From the NCBI GenBank assembly GCA_934247875.1, contig CAKQJZ010000033.1, forward strand, positions 1-20,821: a stretch of DNA of 20,821 nt, given 5' to 3'. The translations under genes and the position numbers were made by a program. Shown here one piece after another: positions 6,268 to 14,534 of this stretch. Each line of letters opens with the position of its first letter. The stretch's first letter is position 1. Origin of the DNA: an uncultured Spirochaetales bacterium (GTDB lineage Bacteria; Spirochaetota; Spirochaetia; Sphaerochaetales; Sphaerochaetaceae). The notes beneath the pieces are model-generated. The model was not told where the DNA came from and searched no databases. It worked only from the letters and a program-made list of their open reading frames with translations.

Positions 6268-7290
6268 TTACCTTAAGAGGTTATCCGGATTGATCTTGAT
6301 TCCAGACTGTTCGACTTTGAATAGAAGTGCTGGTGCGTTGAAGTATGTGTTTGAAGAGCCTACTGAGCCTATTACACTACCCTTTTCAACGTTTTCACCT
6401 GTTACTACATCTACGCTCTCTAGTGCGTAGTAACTGCTCTTATATCCATCTTCATGCATCAGAGATACAAACTTGCCATATATAGGATTGATGCCTGCAT
6501 CAACTACAAATCCAGGAAGCACAGCTTTTACAGCTTCACCAGATTTAGCGCTATATACTATGCCATCTATTTTGTAGCCATTGTAGTACTCACCATATGT
6601 GATTATCTCTTTGCCATTTATAGGTGATGAGAACTCTGGGTTAGCAGATGTTATGTATTCTTCTTCTGGTGTTGGAATGAAGAGCTCTTCTCCTGCTTTG
6701 AGTTCTGTTATTCCATTAGTTTCAAAGAGCTCTTTCTCGCTTAAGAGCGGATTGAAGCGTGAAATTATCGTTGAAGCTGAGTCCCCATCCTGAACTGTAT
6801 ATACTCTGCCATCCATTGATGGGATTCTAAGCTCTGTTCCAGCTTTGATGTTTGAAATATTAGGAATGTCATTAATGAGGATTATTGTGTCTGGAGATAC
6901 ACCATAAATGGAAGCTACAGTTTTGATGTCATCGCCTTCTTGCCAGCTATATGTGTTCCAAGTCAGAGCACTTAATTTACTCTCTTCTTCCTCTGGAGTC
7001 TCAATGACAGGCTCTTCTGGAATTGCTTCTTCTATCTTTTCTTCAAAGACAGGCTCAGGGATAGAAATCTCTGGTATTGCCTCTTCAACACTTGTAGCAG
7101 CACGCTCAGAAGGCTCTGCAGCCTTCTCTTCAGTGCTTTTATCACTTGGGGTAAATATCAAAAACAGAATAATGCATAAGAGAGCAATCAGAATACCTGC
7201 TATAGCAATCAATCCAGTCTTTCCTCTGTTACCGCTATATCTATTATTCATTCTACTATCTGGCATATCATCATAGCTTGAGCGACTCAT
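6268..7290 (-). CDS. Membrane-anchored LysM/degenerate M23 (LytM) protein
   Basis: A 340-residue single-pass protein. It has a short cytoplasmic tail, a transmembrane segment (about 25-47), a long Glu/Pro-rich linker (50-105), two LysM repeats (about 114-157 and 163-206) and a C-terminal M23/LytM-like fold (about 220-338, ending VEQSGIKINPDNLL). None of the usual zinc ligands is present: the HxGxD-type motif reads IDGIV (241-245), the YAHL histidine is missing in YYAL (287-290), and the PHLHFEV motif reads PALLFKV (320-326). It is therefore probably non-catalytic, like the NlpD/EnvC-type amidase activators of the M23 fold (known for that family; inferred here). AAAGGA lies about 9 bases upstream of the ATG. 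It is divergent from the PBP remnant across only about 39 bp and upstream of the GNAT pseudogene. Confidence 0.85.
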   Translation of the reverse strand: MSRSSYDDMPDSRMNNRYSGNRGKTGLIAIAGILIALLCIILFLIFTPSDKSTEEKAAEPSERAATSVEEAIPEISIPEPVFEEKIEEAIPEEPVIETPEEEESKLSALTWNTYSWQEGDDIKTVASIYGVSPDTIILINDIPNISNIKAGTELRIPSMDGRVYTVQDGDSASTIISRFNPLLSEKELFETNGITELKAGEELFIPTPEEEYITSANPEFSSPINGKEIITYGEYYNGYKIDGIVYSAKSGEAVKAVLPGFVVDAGINPIYGKFVSLMHEDGYKSSYYALESVDVVTGENVEKGSVIGSVGSSNTYFNAPALLFKVEQSGIKINPDNLLR

Positions 7291-7329
7291 TATTGAACAT
7301 CCTTTGAAGTAATATTATCATAAATCGTG

Positions 7330-8265
7330 ATGGAAAAAAACGGTAAGAACCATATTGGCATATTCTTTACGATTGCGCTTCTATTAGTTTCTCTTTTGAT
7401 TTTAATAAGGATTGTTACTTTATCATTTGGAGAAGCAGATGAAAGCATCATATATCTAGACCCTACAATGTCTACAACTCTTGTCAGAGGTACTATATAT
7501 GATAGGAATAAAAACATTATAGCTATTGAAGCGCCTAAATATGGTTTTTTAGTCAAATCCACTTCTGATAACCCAGCGTACATCGCATCTCTTATTTCTT
7601 CATATATCTCAATATCTTCTGTTGAAGCTGAAGAGATCATAAGAAAAGGCACTGGCTTTATAGAGCTTAATGATATCCCATCGCTTTCTGAGATAAATAC
7701 AATTGAGAAGCTCTTGAAAGTGCTTGAGCTTGAAGATTATATTGCACTCATTTCAGTTGAAGAGAGGCGCTACAACACTGAAGGCAGCTTCAAAGCATTC
7801 ATTGGCAGTGTAGATAGTACCACAATTGACGGCGTAAGCGGCTTTGAGCGCTATGCTAACTCGCTTTTGACTCCAAAGCCTGGACTTGGCTACTATGTAA
7901 TATATGGTTCTACTATAACAACAACTATTGATCTGAAACTTCAGAATATAGTTGAGGAAGTTGTTTCTGAAAATGGTGGTGCTTCAACTGTTGCTATTCT
8001 CAGCTCTTCTGGAGAGATCTATGCTTATTATGGGACTGGAAACGACGAGATTTATAAGTCTATTATTCTTTCTGTAAGCTCTAATGGCTCGTCTATTACC
8101 TACTCTCATTCGTTTCCTAATGATGTAATCAAAGAGAACGCTATCAAAGCAGATAGTGATGGCACTTTCTATTTCTACATAGATGGTGCAAAAGATAAGG
8201 AGGCTATCATAAACAGCCTCCATAAAGTACTTATAAACTCTGGAAAGATCAAAGAGCAGAATTAG
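7330..8265 (+). CDS. Truncated class B penicillin-binding protein without transpeptidase
   Basis: A 311-residue protein from the ATG at 7330 (a GTG at 7327 precedes it). A transmembrane segment (about 10-28) is followed by the class B PBP dimerisation domain: RGTIYDRNKNIIA, then GSVDSTTIDGVSGFERYANSLL and TTTIDLKLQNIVEEVV. The first strand of the transpeptidase domain is still recognisable (STVAILSSSGEIYAY). The frame then runs only about 80 residues further, with no SxxK, SxN or KTG motif. Family members usually have 550-700 residues, so the catalytic domain is essentially missing. The frame is open and ends in a normal stop, so it looks like a maintained remnant rather than a frameshift. 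FtsI is the likely ancestor given the adjoining division cluster, but a PBP2 (MrdA) origin is possible. Its last 17 bp overlap the 3' end of the flhF-like gene. Confidence 0.8.
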   Translation: MEKNGKNHIGIFFTIALLLVSLLILIRIVTLSFGEADESIIYLDPTMSTTLVRGTIYDRNKNIIAIEAPKYGFLVKSTSDNPAYIASLISSYISISSVEAEEIIRKGTGFIELNDIPSLSEINTIEKLLKVLELEDYIALISVEERRYNTEGSFKAFIGSVDSTTIDGVSGFERYANSLLTPKPGLGYYVIYGSTITTTIDLKLQNIVEEVVSENGGASTVAILSSSGEIYAYYGTGNDEIYKSIILSVSSNGSSITYSHSFPNDVIKENAIKADSDGTFYFYIDGAKDKEAIINSLHKVLINSGKIKEQN

Positions 8266-9343
8266 TTATCTGCGCTTTAGCTCCAAGCATATCGAAGCCG
8301 AAGCCTCTTAGATTCTCAAGTATATGAGATGTTGATGCTTTCTCTAAATCATCTGGAACTTTCTGTCCATCTGTGAAGAACAAGAGAGGCAGTCCTATTC
8401 TATAAGAGAATGAAAGCACATTGCCTATAGTCTCAGTCTCATCAAGCTTAGTCACAATCAGCGCACTTGGCTTGAACTCTTTGTAACGCATGTAGTGGTC
8501 TAATAGATCCTCTTCCTTCATTGATGGTGAGATAGTCAATATGAAGCTTGTATCTCTATCTCTGAACTGAGCTGTTAAGCCTTTGAGCTTAAGATTGAGC
8601 TCAATGTCTTTGTGAGATAGTCCCATAGTATCGACAAGGACCAAATCATGCCAAGAGAATCGCTCTATTGCTTTTATAAGCTCATCTTCAGCTCTTACTA
8701 GCTCTACAGGGATTGAGAATGCATCACCAAATGCTTTCACTTGCTCATATGCACCTACTCTATAGCTATCAAGTGTTATGATTGCAACTTTCTTGCCTTC
8801 TTTTCTATAGAGATGAGCCATCTTTGCAAGCGTTGTAGTCTTACCTGTTCCAGTTGGGCCTAAGAAGACCATGAAGTGAGTTGGATGTACTTGGAGCTGA
8901 TAATCAATAGACGTGTTCTTGAGTATCAACTCTCCTAGCTCTGCGCTGACTCTGTCTGGAGTTGCAGTAAATCCATTCAAAAGCGTTGTCTTAAGTGGCC
9001 CTGATATATGATTGAGCTCTAGAAGCTCTAGCGCTTTATCAGAACCTGGCAGCATTCTATGAATCTCAGTATTCAGTCTATCTTCTTTTGAGATCTTCTC
9101 AGGGTCGGGAGTCTTTGCTTCTTTCTCGAACTCTGAGATATCTTTATCTTTAGTCCCATCCTGTGCTTTAGGATTATCTGTTATGTAGCATATGATCTCG
9201 CATCTTTTTGCTCTTCTGGAGAAGAGACCGCCAGGCGTGGTAAAATCACGACGAGAGTGAATACGGACGCTCTCTCCATATTCACTCCTAGCCTTTTTTA
9301 CTGCTTTCTCATAACTATCTTCAACAATAGTAATATATTGCAT
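8249..9343 (-). CDS. flhF: FlhF-like SRP-family GTPase
   Basis: A 364-residue SRP/FtsY/FlhF-type GTPase. The N-terminal segment MQYITIVEDSYEKAVKKARS..GESVRIHSRR is typical of the FlhF basic domain. A helical N domain (about 85-150) and the G domain follow: P-loop GPTGTGKTTT (162-171), DSYRVGAYEQ (192-201), DTMGLS (238-243) and TKLDE (298-302). FlhF normally sets flagellar position and number together with FlhG/YlxH. No flagellar gene appears in the window, so either the flagellar genes lie elsewhere or this GTPase has another role. It starts at the base directly after the hslU stop, so it is translationally coupled and the last gene of the division/hsl array. Its 3' end overlaps the convergent PBP remnant. 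Confidence 0.85.
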   Translation of the reverse strand: MQYITIVEDSYEKAVKKARSEYGESVRIHSRRDFTTPGGLFSRRAKRCEIICYITDNPKAQDGTKDKDISEFEKEAKTPDPEKISKEDRLNTEIHRMLPGSDKALELLELNHISGPLKTTLLNGFTATPDRVSAELGELILKNTSIDYQLQVHPTHFMVFLGPTGTGKTTTLAKMAHLYRKEGKKVAIITLDSYRVGAYEQVKAFGDAFSIPVELVRAEDELIKAIERFSWHDLVLVDTMGLSHKDIELNLKLKGLTAQFRDRDTSFILTISPSMKEEDLLDHYMRYKEFKPSALIVTKLDETETIGNVLSFSYRIGLPLLFFTDGQKVPDDLEKASTSHILENLRGFGFDMLGAKAQITNSAL

Positions 9344-10690
9344 TTAGAGAATATACCTCGTCAAATCCTGATCTTCAATAATATTTCCAAGTCTTGTCTT
9401 TACATAATCCTTGGTAATATTGATTGTCTGTCCGCTGCATTCATCTGCAGAGAATGCAACTTCTTCAAGGAGTTTCTCCATAACAGTATGGAGTCTTCTT
9501 GCTCCAATATTATCATTAGTCTTATTAACATTAAAAGCGATTTCTGAAATCTCTCTCAGCGCATCTGTCTCAAAGTTCAAATCTACATCTTCTGTAGATA
9601 AGAGTGCCTTATATTGCTTAGTAATAGCATTATGAGGCTCTGTGAGAATCTTATAGAAATCATCTGCAGTAAGATCCTGAAGCTCTACTCTGAGAGGGAA
9701 TCTGCCCTGTAGCTCAGGAATCAGATCAGATGGCTTAGATAAAGAGAATGCACCAGCTGCGATGAACAATATGTTAGTTGTATCTACAACGCCCCACTTA
9801 GTTGAGACTTGTGTGCCTTCAACGATTGGCAGGATATCACGCTGAACACCTTCTCTTGAGACATCTGTATTGCTGTTGTTGCCTTTAGACGCAATCTTAT
9901 CGATTTCATCGATGAAGATTATGCCCATCTCCTCAACACGCTCTTTAGCCTCGTCTACAGCTTTATCGTTGTCGATGACTCTATCCATCTCCTCTTCTCT
10001 GATGATCTCACGTGCACGCTTGATTGAAAGCTTTCGCATCTTTCCATTAGGACCTGATGCAAACATCTGAGAAAGTGAGTTGATAGCATTCTGAACATCA
10101 TCAATTGAGCCGCCGCCCATAATATTGACGTTAGTCTTCTGCTGTATCTTCATGTCGACTTCTTTATCATCAAGTGCACCAGAGCGCAGCATGGATCTGA
10201 ACTTTTCACGTGTCTCTGATATAGCTGTAGAATCCTTATCTGAAGACTCTAAAGAAGGAAGGAGAAGATCAAGAAGCCTATCTTCAACAATAAGATCGAT
10301 CTCACTCTCTTTGCTCTTTGCCATCTCTTCTTTGACCATCTGAATGCCAGATGCCATCAAGTCTCTGACCATAGACTCTACATCGCGGCCAACGTATCCA
10401 ACTTCTGTATATTTAGTTGCTTCGACTTTGACAAAAGGAGCAGAAGCAAGCTTTGCTATCCTTCTTGCAATCTCAGTCTTGCCAACACCAGTTGGTCCGA
10501 TCATAAGAATATTCTTTGGAGTAACTTCCTCTCTTAGTTCTTTAGGAAGCTTCTTTCTTCTGACTCTGTTTCTGATTGCGATAGCTAAGGTTCTCTTAGC
10601 TTCATTTTGTCCGATTACATATCCATCCAGAGCAGCAACTATCTCTTTAGGACTCATATTGTCTAGCTTTTTAGCCTCTATTAGTTCCAT
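9344..10690 (-). CDS. hslU: ATP-dependent protease ATPase subunit HslU
   Basis: A 448-residue AAA+ unfoldase of the HslUV protease. It has Walker A GPTGVGKT (65-72), the pore motif GYVGRD (98-103), an intermediate domain (about 110-240), Walker B IIFIDEID (257-264), arginine/sensor regions (GRFPLRVEL, then IGARRLHTVMEKLLE) and the C-terminal tail DLTRYIL that docks into HslV. Length and all motifs are normal. It overlaps the 3' end of hslV by 20 bp, and the flhF-like gene follows without a gap. It is cytoplasmic, degrading misfolded or regulatory proteins with HslV. Confidence 0.97.
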   Translation of the reverse strand: MELIEAKKLDNMSPKEIVAALDGYVIGQNEAKRTLAIAIRNRVRRKKLPKELREEVTPKNILMIGPTGVGKTEIARRIAKLASAPFVKVEATKYTEVGYVGRDVESMVRDLMASGIQMVKEEMAKSKESEIDLIVEDRLLDLLLPSLESSDKDSTAISETREKFRSMLRSGALDDKEVDMKIQQKTNVNIMGGGSIDDVQNAINSLSQMFASGPNGKMRKLSIKRAREIIREEEMDRVIDNDKAVDEAKERVEEMGIIFIDEIDKIASKGNNSNTDVSREGVQRDILPIVEGTQVSTKWGVVDTTNILFIAAGAFSLSKPSDLIPELQGRFPLRVELQDLTADDFYKILTEPHNAITKQYKALLSTEDVDLNFETDALREISEIAFNVNKTNDNIGARRLHTVMEKLLEEVAFSADECSGQTINITKDYVKTRLGNIIEDQDLTRYIL

Positions 10691-11216
10691 CTATAACCTC
10701 ACATCTGATGTTCTGATTTGTATATATGCAGATATCGCCTGCAATCTTGATGCTGCGTCTTGCAATCTCTTCAGCGCTCCAGTCAACTTTAGCATCTAGA
10801 TATGCTGTTGCTGCGCTGCGGGCAAAGTCGCCGCCAGATCCGATTGCGCATACATCGCCCTCTGGATCAAGAACATCACCGTTACCTGTAATCTCATACA
10901 TCTTGTCTCCATCTGTTGCTATTAGCATAGCTTCGAGATTTCTGAGCTGCTTATCTGTTCTCCACTGCTTAGCAAGCTCAACAGCGCTACGTGTCAAATC
11001 GCCATTGTATTGCTTAAGCTTCTCTTCAAAGAGCTCATAGAGTGTGAATGCATCTGCAGTTGAGCCTGCAAATCCGATTACGACTTTATCATCATATATT
11101 CTTCTGACCTTTCTTGCATTGCCTTTGGCAACAGTGTTTCCGCTTGTAACCTGTCCGTCACCTGCAATAGCAACCTTACCGCCTTTTCTAACAGCTACGA
11201 TTGTTGTACCTTGCAT
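10671..11216 (-). CDS. hslV: ATP-dependent protease peptidase subunit HslV
   Basis: A 181-residue proteasome-like peptidase. The start chosen is the ATG at 11216, preceded by AAAGGAAG about 5 bases upstream and 1 base after the xerC stop. A longer frame reaching back to 11336 only translates xerC out of frame. The mature N-terminus is expected at the Thr of TTIVAVR (Thr4), after removal of MQG; the threonine is the nucleophile. AGDGQVTSGNTV, GNARKVRRIY and GFAGSTADAFTLYELFE match the family closely. It forms the peptidase dodecamer with HslU. Confidence 0.97.
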   Translation of the reverse strand: MQGTTIVAVRKGGKVAIAGDGQVTSGNTVAKGNARKVRRIYDDKVVIGFAGSTADAFTLYELFEEKLKQYNGDLTRSAVELAKQWRTDKQLRNLEAMLIATDGDKMYEITGNGDVLDPEGDVCAIGSGGDFARSAATAYLDAKVDWSAEEIARRSIKIAGDICIYTNQNIRCEVIDGTNRG

Positions 11217-11217
11217 T

Positions 11218-12120
11218 TCATCTTCCTTTCGCATGTGGATGCGATTCATTGTATACATTCTTAAGACGTTCTTTTGATACATGAGTATAGATCTGCGTTG
11301 TCGATATGCTCTCATGCCCAAGCAGTTCTTGGACAAAGCGGATATCAGCTCCTCTATCCATCATGTGCGTTGCAAATGAGTGTCTGAGCGTATGAGGCGT
11401 GAACTCCTTCTGCAACCCTAGTCTTTCCTTATACCTATCAAAAATAATATGAGCAGAGCTAAAGGGCAACCTCTTTCCGCTCTCTCCTATGAAAAGAGCA
11501 CTTTCTAGCGCTGAATGCTTTGAAAGAAGGTATTTCATCCTCTCATTGATATACCCTTTAAGTTCATTGATAAGCTTTTTAGGAAGAAATAGATAACGCT
11601 CTTTGCTTCCCTTTCCTACTATCTTTATCCTTCTCTCTTCCCACTCAATATCATCTACATCAACACTCAGTGCTTCGCTTATTCTTGCTCCAGTTGAGTA
11701 TAAGAATAAGAAAAGAATATGGTCTCTGAGCTCTAGAAAGCTGCTATATGGAAGCGCTAAGAGCTCTTTGACTTCCTCTTCTGTCAAAACAGATGGAAGG
11801 TGCTTTTGCTGACGTCTCAGTGAGAGTGAATCAAATGGATTAGATGAGACAATATCGTGTCTGAGAAGATATGTATAGAAAGTCCTGTAACAAGTGAGAT
11901 GACGCAGCACAGAAGCTTCTGAGAGCTCTTTAGTAAGCTTACGTGTCAGCTCTCTTGCGTCTTCTTTCTTTACATCTTCGATCTCTATTCCACGCAGAGC
12001 TAAGAAGCTATTGAGATATTCAAGATCAAGCTTATAGCTGATGATAGTATTCTGAGAGAGTGCTTTGACTTCTCTCTCATAATCTAAATAATCAGCTATT
12101 ATTTCTTCTCGTTTACTCAT
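11218..12120 (-). CDS. xerC: Tyrosine recombinase XerC
   Basis: A 300-residue housekeeping-type Xer recombinase. The N-terminal core-binding domain spans 1-95. The catalytic domain has Arg146 (STGARISEA), Lys170 (VGKGSKER), His243 and Arg246 (TPHTLRHSFAT), His269 (LLGHESI) and Tyr278 (TTQIYTHV). The order xerC-hslV-hslU matches the conserved codV-codW-codX arrangement known from many bacteria, which supports the XerC assignment. Its start overlaps the end of the dprA-like gene by 8 bp. The expected role is resolution of chromosome dimers at dif, probably with the paralogue at 13605-14534. Confidence 0.92.
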   Translation of the reverse strand: MSKREEIIADYLDYEREVKALSQNTIISYKLDLEYLNSFLALRGIEIEDVKKEDARELTRKLTKELSEASVLRHLTCYRTFYTYLLRHDIVSSNPFDSLSLRRQQKHLPSVLTEEEVKELLALPYSSFLELRDHILFLFLYSTGARISEALSVDVDDIEWEERRIKIVGKGSKERYLFLPKKLINELKGYINERMKYLLSKHSALESALFIGESGKRLPFSSAHIIFDRYKERLGLQKEFTPHTLRHSFATHMMDRGADIRFVQELLGHESISTTQIYTHVSKERLKNVYNESHPHAKGR

Positions 12121-12772
12121 TGATTCTGATTATACCAAATTTCCTTTCTCCAAAACCATAGAAACCATCACGCCGTGGATATAAATAGCACTTAGGCTCT
12201 ATTAAGAAATCTGAGAAAGTATTGATTACTGGAGCGCCTTCAGCAACAAGCTCTCTTAATATCTTTGACGACAATGCAGACCTGAGTATTGCAACATCAC
12301 GTCCCTCATCAAGTGCTGATACCAAATGAAGTGCGTCTCTTTTTGTCTTTGCGCTGATATCACCACTGATGACTATATCAGAAAAATATGCAGCAATAGA
12401 TTTTGCTTTAAGCACATTCATGTAGCTTATTGCCTCATCATCTTCTTCTGCGCTTATAGCTCCGCCAGATGTGATAAGCGTCTTATTGATGTATTGGCGT
12501 CTAACTCTTTTAAGTCCACAAGGAAAGACATAGCTTATTGAGCTCTTTCCATCTATTGCACCTGCTTCTATTGCATCAGCGCACTTTGAGAAAGGAACAG
12601 CTACAATATTATATCCACTCCTTGCTGCTTCAAATGCTGATGAATAGCAGCTATCAAGCACATCATCGCTTACATTGAAGGAAGAAGAGATGAATACTCT
12701 CTTTTTTAAGCTCTCTATAGCTCCTAGATAGCTTATACGCTGATTCTGAATTGTTTTTCTTTTGATTTCCAT
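12113..12772 (-). CDS. Degenerate DprA/Smf-like Rossmann protein
   Basis: A 219-residue protein at the position where spirochaetes and many others have dprA (smf), next to xerC-hslVU. The fold pattern is that of the DprA central domain: AFEAARSGYNIVAVPF, VFPCGLKRVRRQYINKTLITSGGAISAE (DprA: pole/Y-P..N..L....G...SE), SIAAYFSDIVISGDISAKTKRDALHLVSALDEGRDVAIL and EGAPVINTFSDFL. The hallmark GSR.P start and the GIA.GID..AH loop are not recognisable, and N- and C-terminal accessory domains are absent. It is a plausible diverged relic of the natural-transformation protein that loads RecA; ssDNA binding may be lost. The assignment relies partly on position. Confidence 0.55.
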   Translation of the reverse strand: MEIKRKTIQNQRISYLGAIESLKKRVFISSSFNVSDDVLDSCYSSAFEAARSGYNIVAVPFSKCADAIEAGAIDGKSSISYVFPCGLKRVRRQYINKTLITSGGAISAEEDDEAISYMNVLKAKSIAAYFSDIVISGDISAKTKRDALHLVSALDEGRDVAILRSALSSKILRELVAEGAPVINTFSDFLIEPKCYLYPRRDGFYGFGERKFGIIRINE

Positions 12773-12814
12773 TTGGCCTCTTTACTTTATATATCGTAAA
12801 AAAGCCAAAAATTG

Positions 12815-13612
12815 CTAAAATAAGCCGACAATAATCTTTATATAGAGTGCTACTATAACCAACAAAAGCATCGGCTTTATGACTTTAGTATCTTTCTTGA
12901 TAGCGAACTCGCTTCCAAGAAGATTGCCAACTATAGATGCAATCATGCAAGGAATGCCAAGCTTATAGATTATGTTTCCATTAACGATGAATGTCGTTAC
13001 AGCTGCAATATTAGAAGCTAGATTTATTGCTTTAGTAATACCGCAAGCATAGATCATAGGAAAGCCTATAGATGAGAGAATCAGAGTATAGAACATGCCA
13101 GTCCCTGGTCCGAAGAAACCATCATAGATGCCGATGATGAGTGATACAAATGCTATTGTTATATAGCCTTTGATGCCAATAGAGAACTTAATGCCATCTC
13201 CTTCGCTCTTTATCGTTATCGTATGTCTCTCTTTCTCTTTATGCTTAGGCTTGAAAAGAGTGAAGAATGTAAGGATAGGCAATACGATGAGAAGCATATA
13301 GCGAAAGATAGTCCCAACAAAACGCAGTGCAAGCTGCGCGCCAATCAGTGCTCCAAGTATTGAGAATACAGCGCCAGATAATGCTACTCTCCAGATTACT
13401 TCTTTCTTTCTTGCATAGTTCAGCATTGCAAAGAAAGTTCCGAAAGTCGATGAGAACTTATTGTTGCCAAGTGCATAGATAGGCGGAAGCCCTATAGCAT
13501 AGTAAGAAGTAAGGGAAACTAAGCCACCGCCTCCTGCTATAGAATCGATAAAGCCAGCAAGAACGCATAGCAGCGTCATAATCACAATCTTCTGTATCGT
13601 CAAATCAATCAT
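12815..13612 (-). CDS. TauE/SafE (TSUP) family membrane transporter
   Basis: A hydrophobic protein of about 265 residues with seven or eight predicted membrane segments in two related halves. The family signature GFIDSIAGGGGLVSLTSYYA sits near the start and a second Gly-rich motif, GIYDGFFGPGTGMFYTL, near the middle. TSUP proteins export or import organic anions, often sulfite- or sulfonate-like; the substrate cannot be read from the sequence. The start at 13612 (ATG ATT GAT, with GGAG 6 bases upstream, overlapping the end of the xer gene) is preferred over the upstream ATG at 13642, which would add ten hydrophilic residues and overlap xer further. It is an unusual passenger in a division operon. 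Confidence 0.85.
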   Translation of the reverse strand: MIDLTIQKIVIMTLLCVLAGFIDSIAGGGGLVSLTSYYAIGLPPIYALGNNKFSSTFGTFFAMLNYARKKEVIWRVALSGAVFSILGALIGAQLALRFVGTIFRYMLLIVLPILTFFTLFKPKHKEKERHTITIKSEGDGIKFSIGIKGYITIAFVSLIIGIYDGFFGPGTGMFYTLILSSIGFPMIYACGITKAINLASNIAAVTTFIVNGNIIYKLGIPCMIASIVGNLLGSEFAIKKDTKVIKPMLLLVIVALYIKIIVGLF

Positions 13613-14534
13613 CATCGTCTCCAAGTGGAGAGTATCTATCAAAATCAGCTAAAAGTGAAGCAGTATCTAAGTGAGTATATATCTGAGTTGTCTTGATATC
13701 TGCATGGCCTAGCATCTCCTGCACGCTTCTGACATCTGCACCGTTCTGAAGCATATGGGAGGCAAATGAGTGCCTGAGAGTATGTATAGTTGCATCCAAC
13801 CCCAGTGCTTCAGTTACTCTATGAAATCTCAGATGTGCAGCCTGCCGCGAGAGGCGCTCACCTCTTCTATTCAAGAAGAGCGCATTCTCTTTCTTGTTCT
13901 TTTTTGATATCAGCTTCACTCTTACATTATCCAAGTAATAAATCAGTGCGTTATGAGCCTCTTCTCCGATAAATACGACTCTCTCTTTTCCTCTTTTTCC
14001 AATGACTCTTATTGTTCTCTCATCTTGATTGAATGAGTTTACATTCAAGCTAATTGCTTCGCTTATACGCATTCCTGATGAATATATAAGCTCAAATAGC
14101 GTATAGTCACGCCAGCCAAGCTCTTTGTCTTTCTTAAACTCATCGAGAAGCGGATCTATTTCTGACTTTGAAATAGTATGAGGAAGATGCTCTCTCTCTT
14201 TTGGTTTCTCAACAAGCTTTGCAGGATTCTTATGAGCAATCTCTTCATCGATCAAGAATGAATAGAAAGACCTAAGAGATGAAAGCACACGAGAAGAAGT
14301 CCTCTCATCGATGCCAGTCTCTTTTCTTCTCTCTTCCAAATACTCTTCAATAGTCATTGAAGTAGCATCTTCAGCTTTAAGGCTGATATTCTCAAGGTAT
14401 TTTAAATAGAGAGACGCTTCACGAGAATAAACCTCCCGGGTTTTATCCGAGAGGCGCTTAGTATATACAATATAATCTTCAAAGCTTTTCAAAAGCTCTT
14501 CATCGACAACAGTAAGCTTATCTATCATCCTCAT
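13605..14534 (-). CDS. Tyrosine recombinase, XerC/XerD type
   Basis: A 309-residue Xer protein with an intact catalytic set: Arg156 (SSGMRISEA), Lys180 (IGKRGKER), His251 and Arg254 (HTLRHSFASH), His277 (MLGHADI) and Tyr286 (TTQIYTHL). The core-binding domain spans about 12-110. The start overlaps the ftsZ 3' end by 17 bp, so it is translationally coupled to ftsZ; an alternative start is the ATG two codons downstream. Its presence in the same operon as XerC suggests the XerD partner for dif recombination at septation, but XerC/XerD identity cannot be separated without a tree, so no symbol is given. Confidence 0.9.
   Translation of the reverse strand: MRMIDKLTVVDEELLKSFEDYIVYTKRLSDKTREVYSREASLYLKYLENISLKAEDATSMTIEEYLEERRKETGIDERTSSRVLSSLRSFYSFLIDEEIAHKNPAKLVEKPKEREHLPHTISKSEIDPLLDEFKKDKELGWRDYTLFELIYSSGMRISEAISLNVNSFNQDERTIRVIGKRGKERVVFIGEEAHNALIYYLDNVRVKLISKKNKKENALFLNRRGERLSRQAAHLRFHRVTEALGLDATIHTLRHSFASHMLQNGADVRSVQEMLGHADIKTTQIYTHLDTASLLADFDRYSPLGDDDD

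Noticed and set aside
11217..11336. Extended N-terminus of HslV starting at 11336
   Set aside because: These 40 residues do not belong to the HslV family and lie entirely in xerC in another frame; the ATG at 11216 has a good ribosome binding site.
12773..12814. Weak hairpin plus T run between the TauE and DprA-like genes as terminator
   Set aside because: It lies upstream of the DprA-like gene and overlaps the 5' leader; the stem is only 3-4 bp, so a terminator call is not supported.
13613..13642. Upstream start of the TauE/SafE gene at 13642
   Set aside because: It adds hydrophilic residues before the first membrane segment, and GGAG fits the ATG at 13612.
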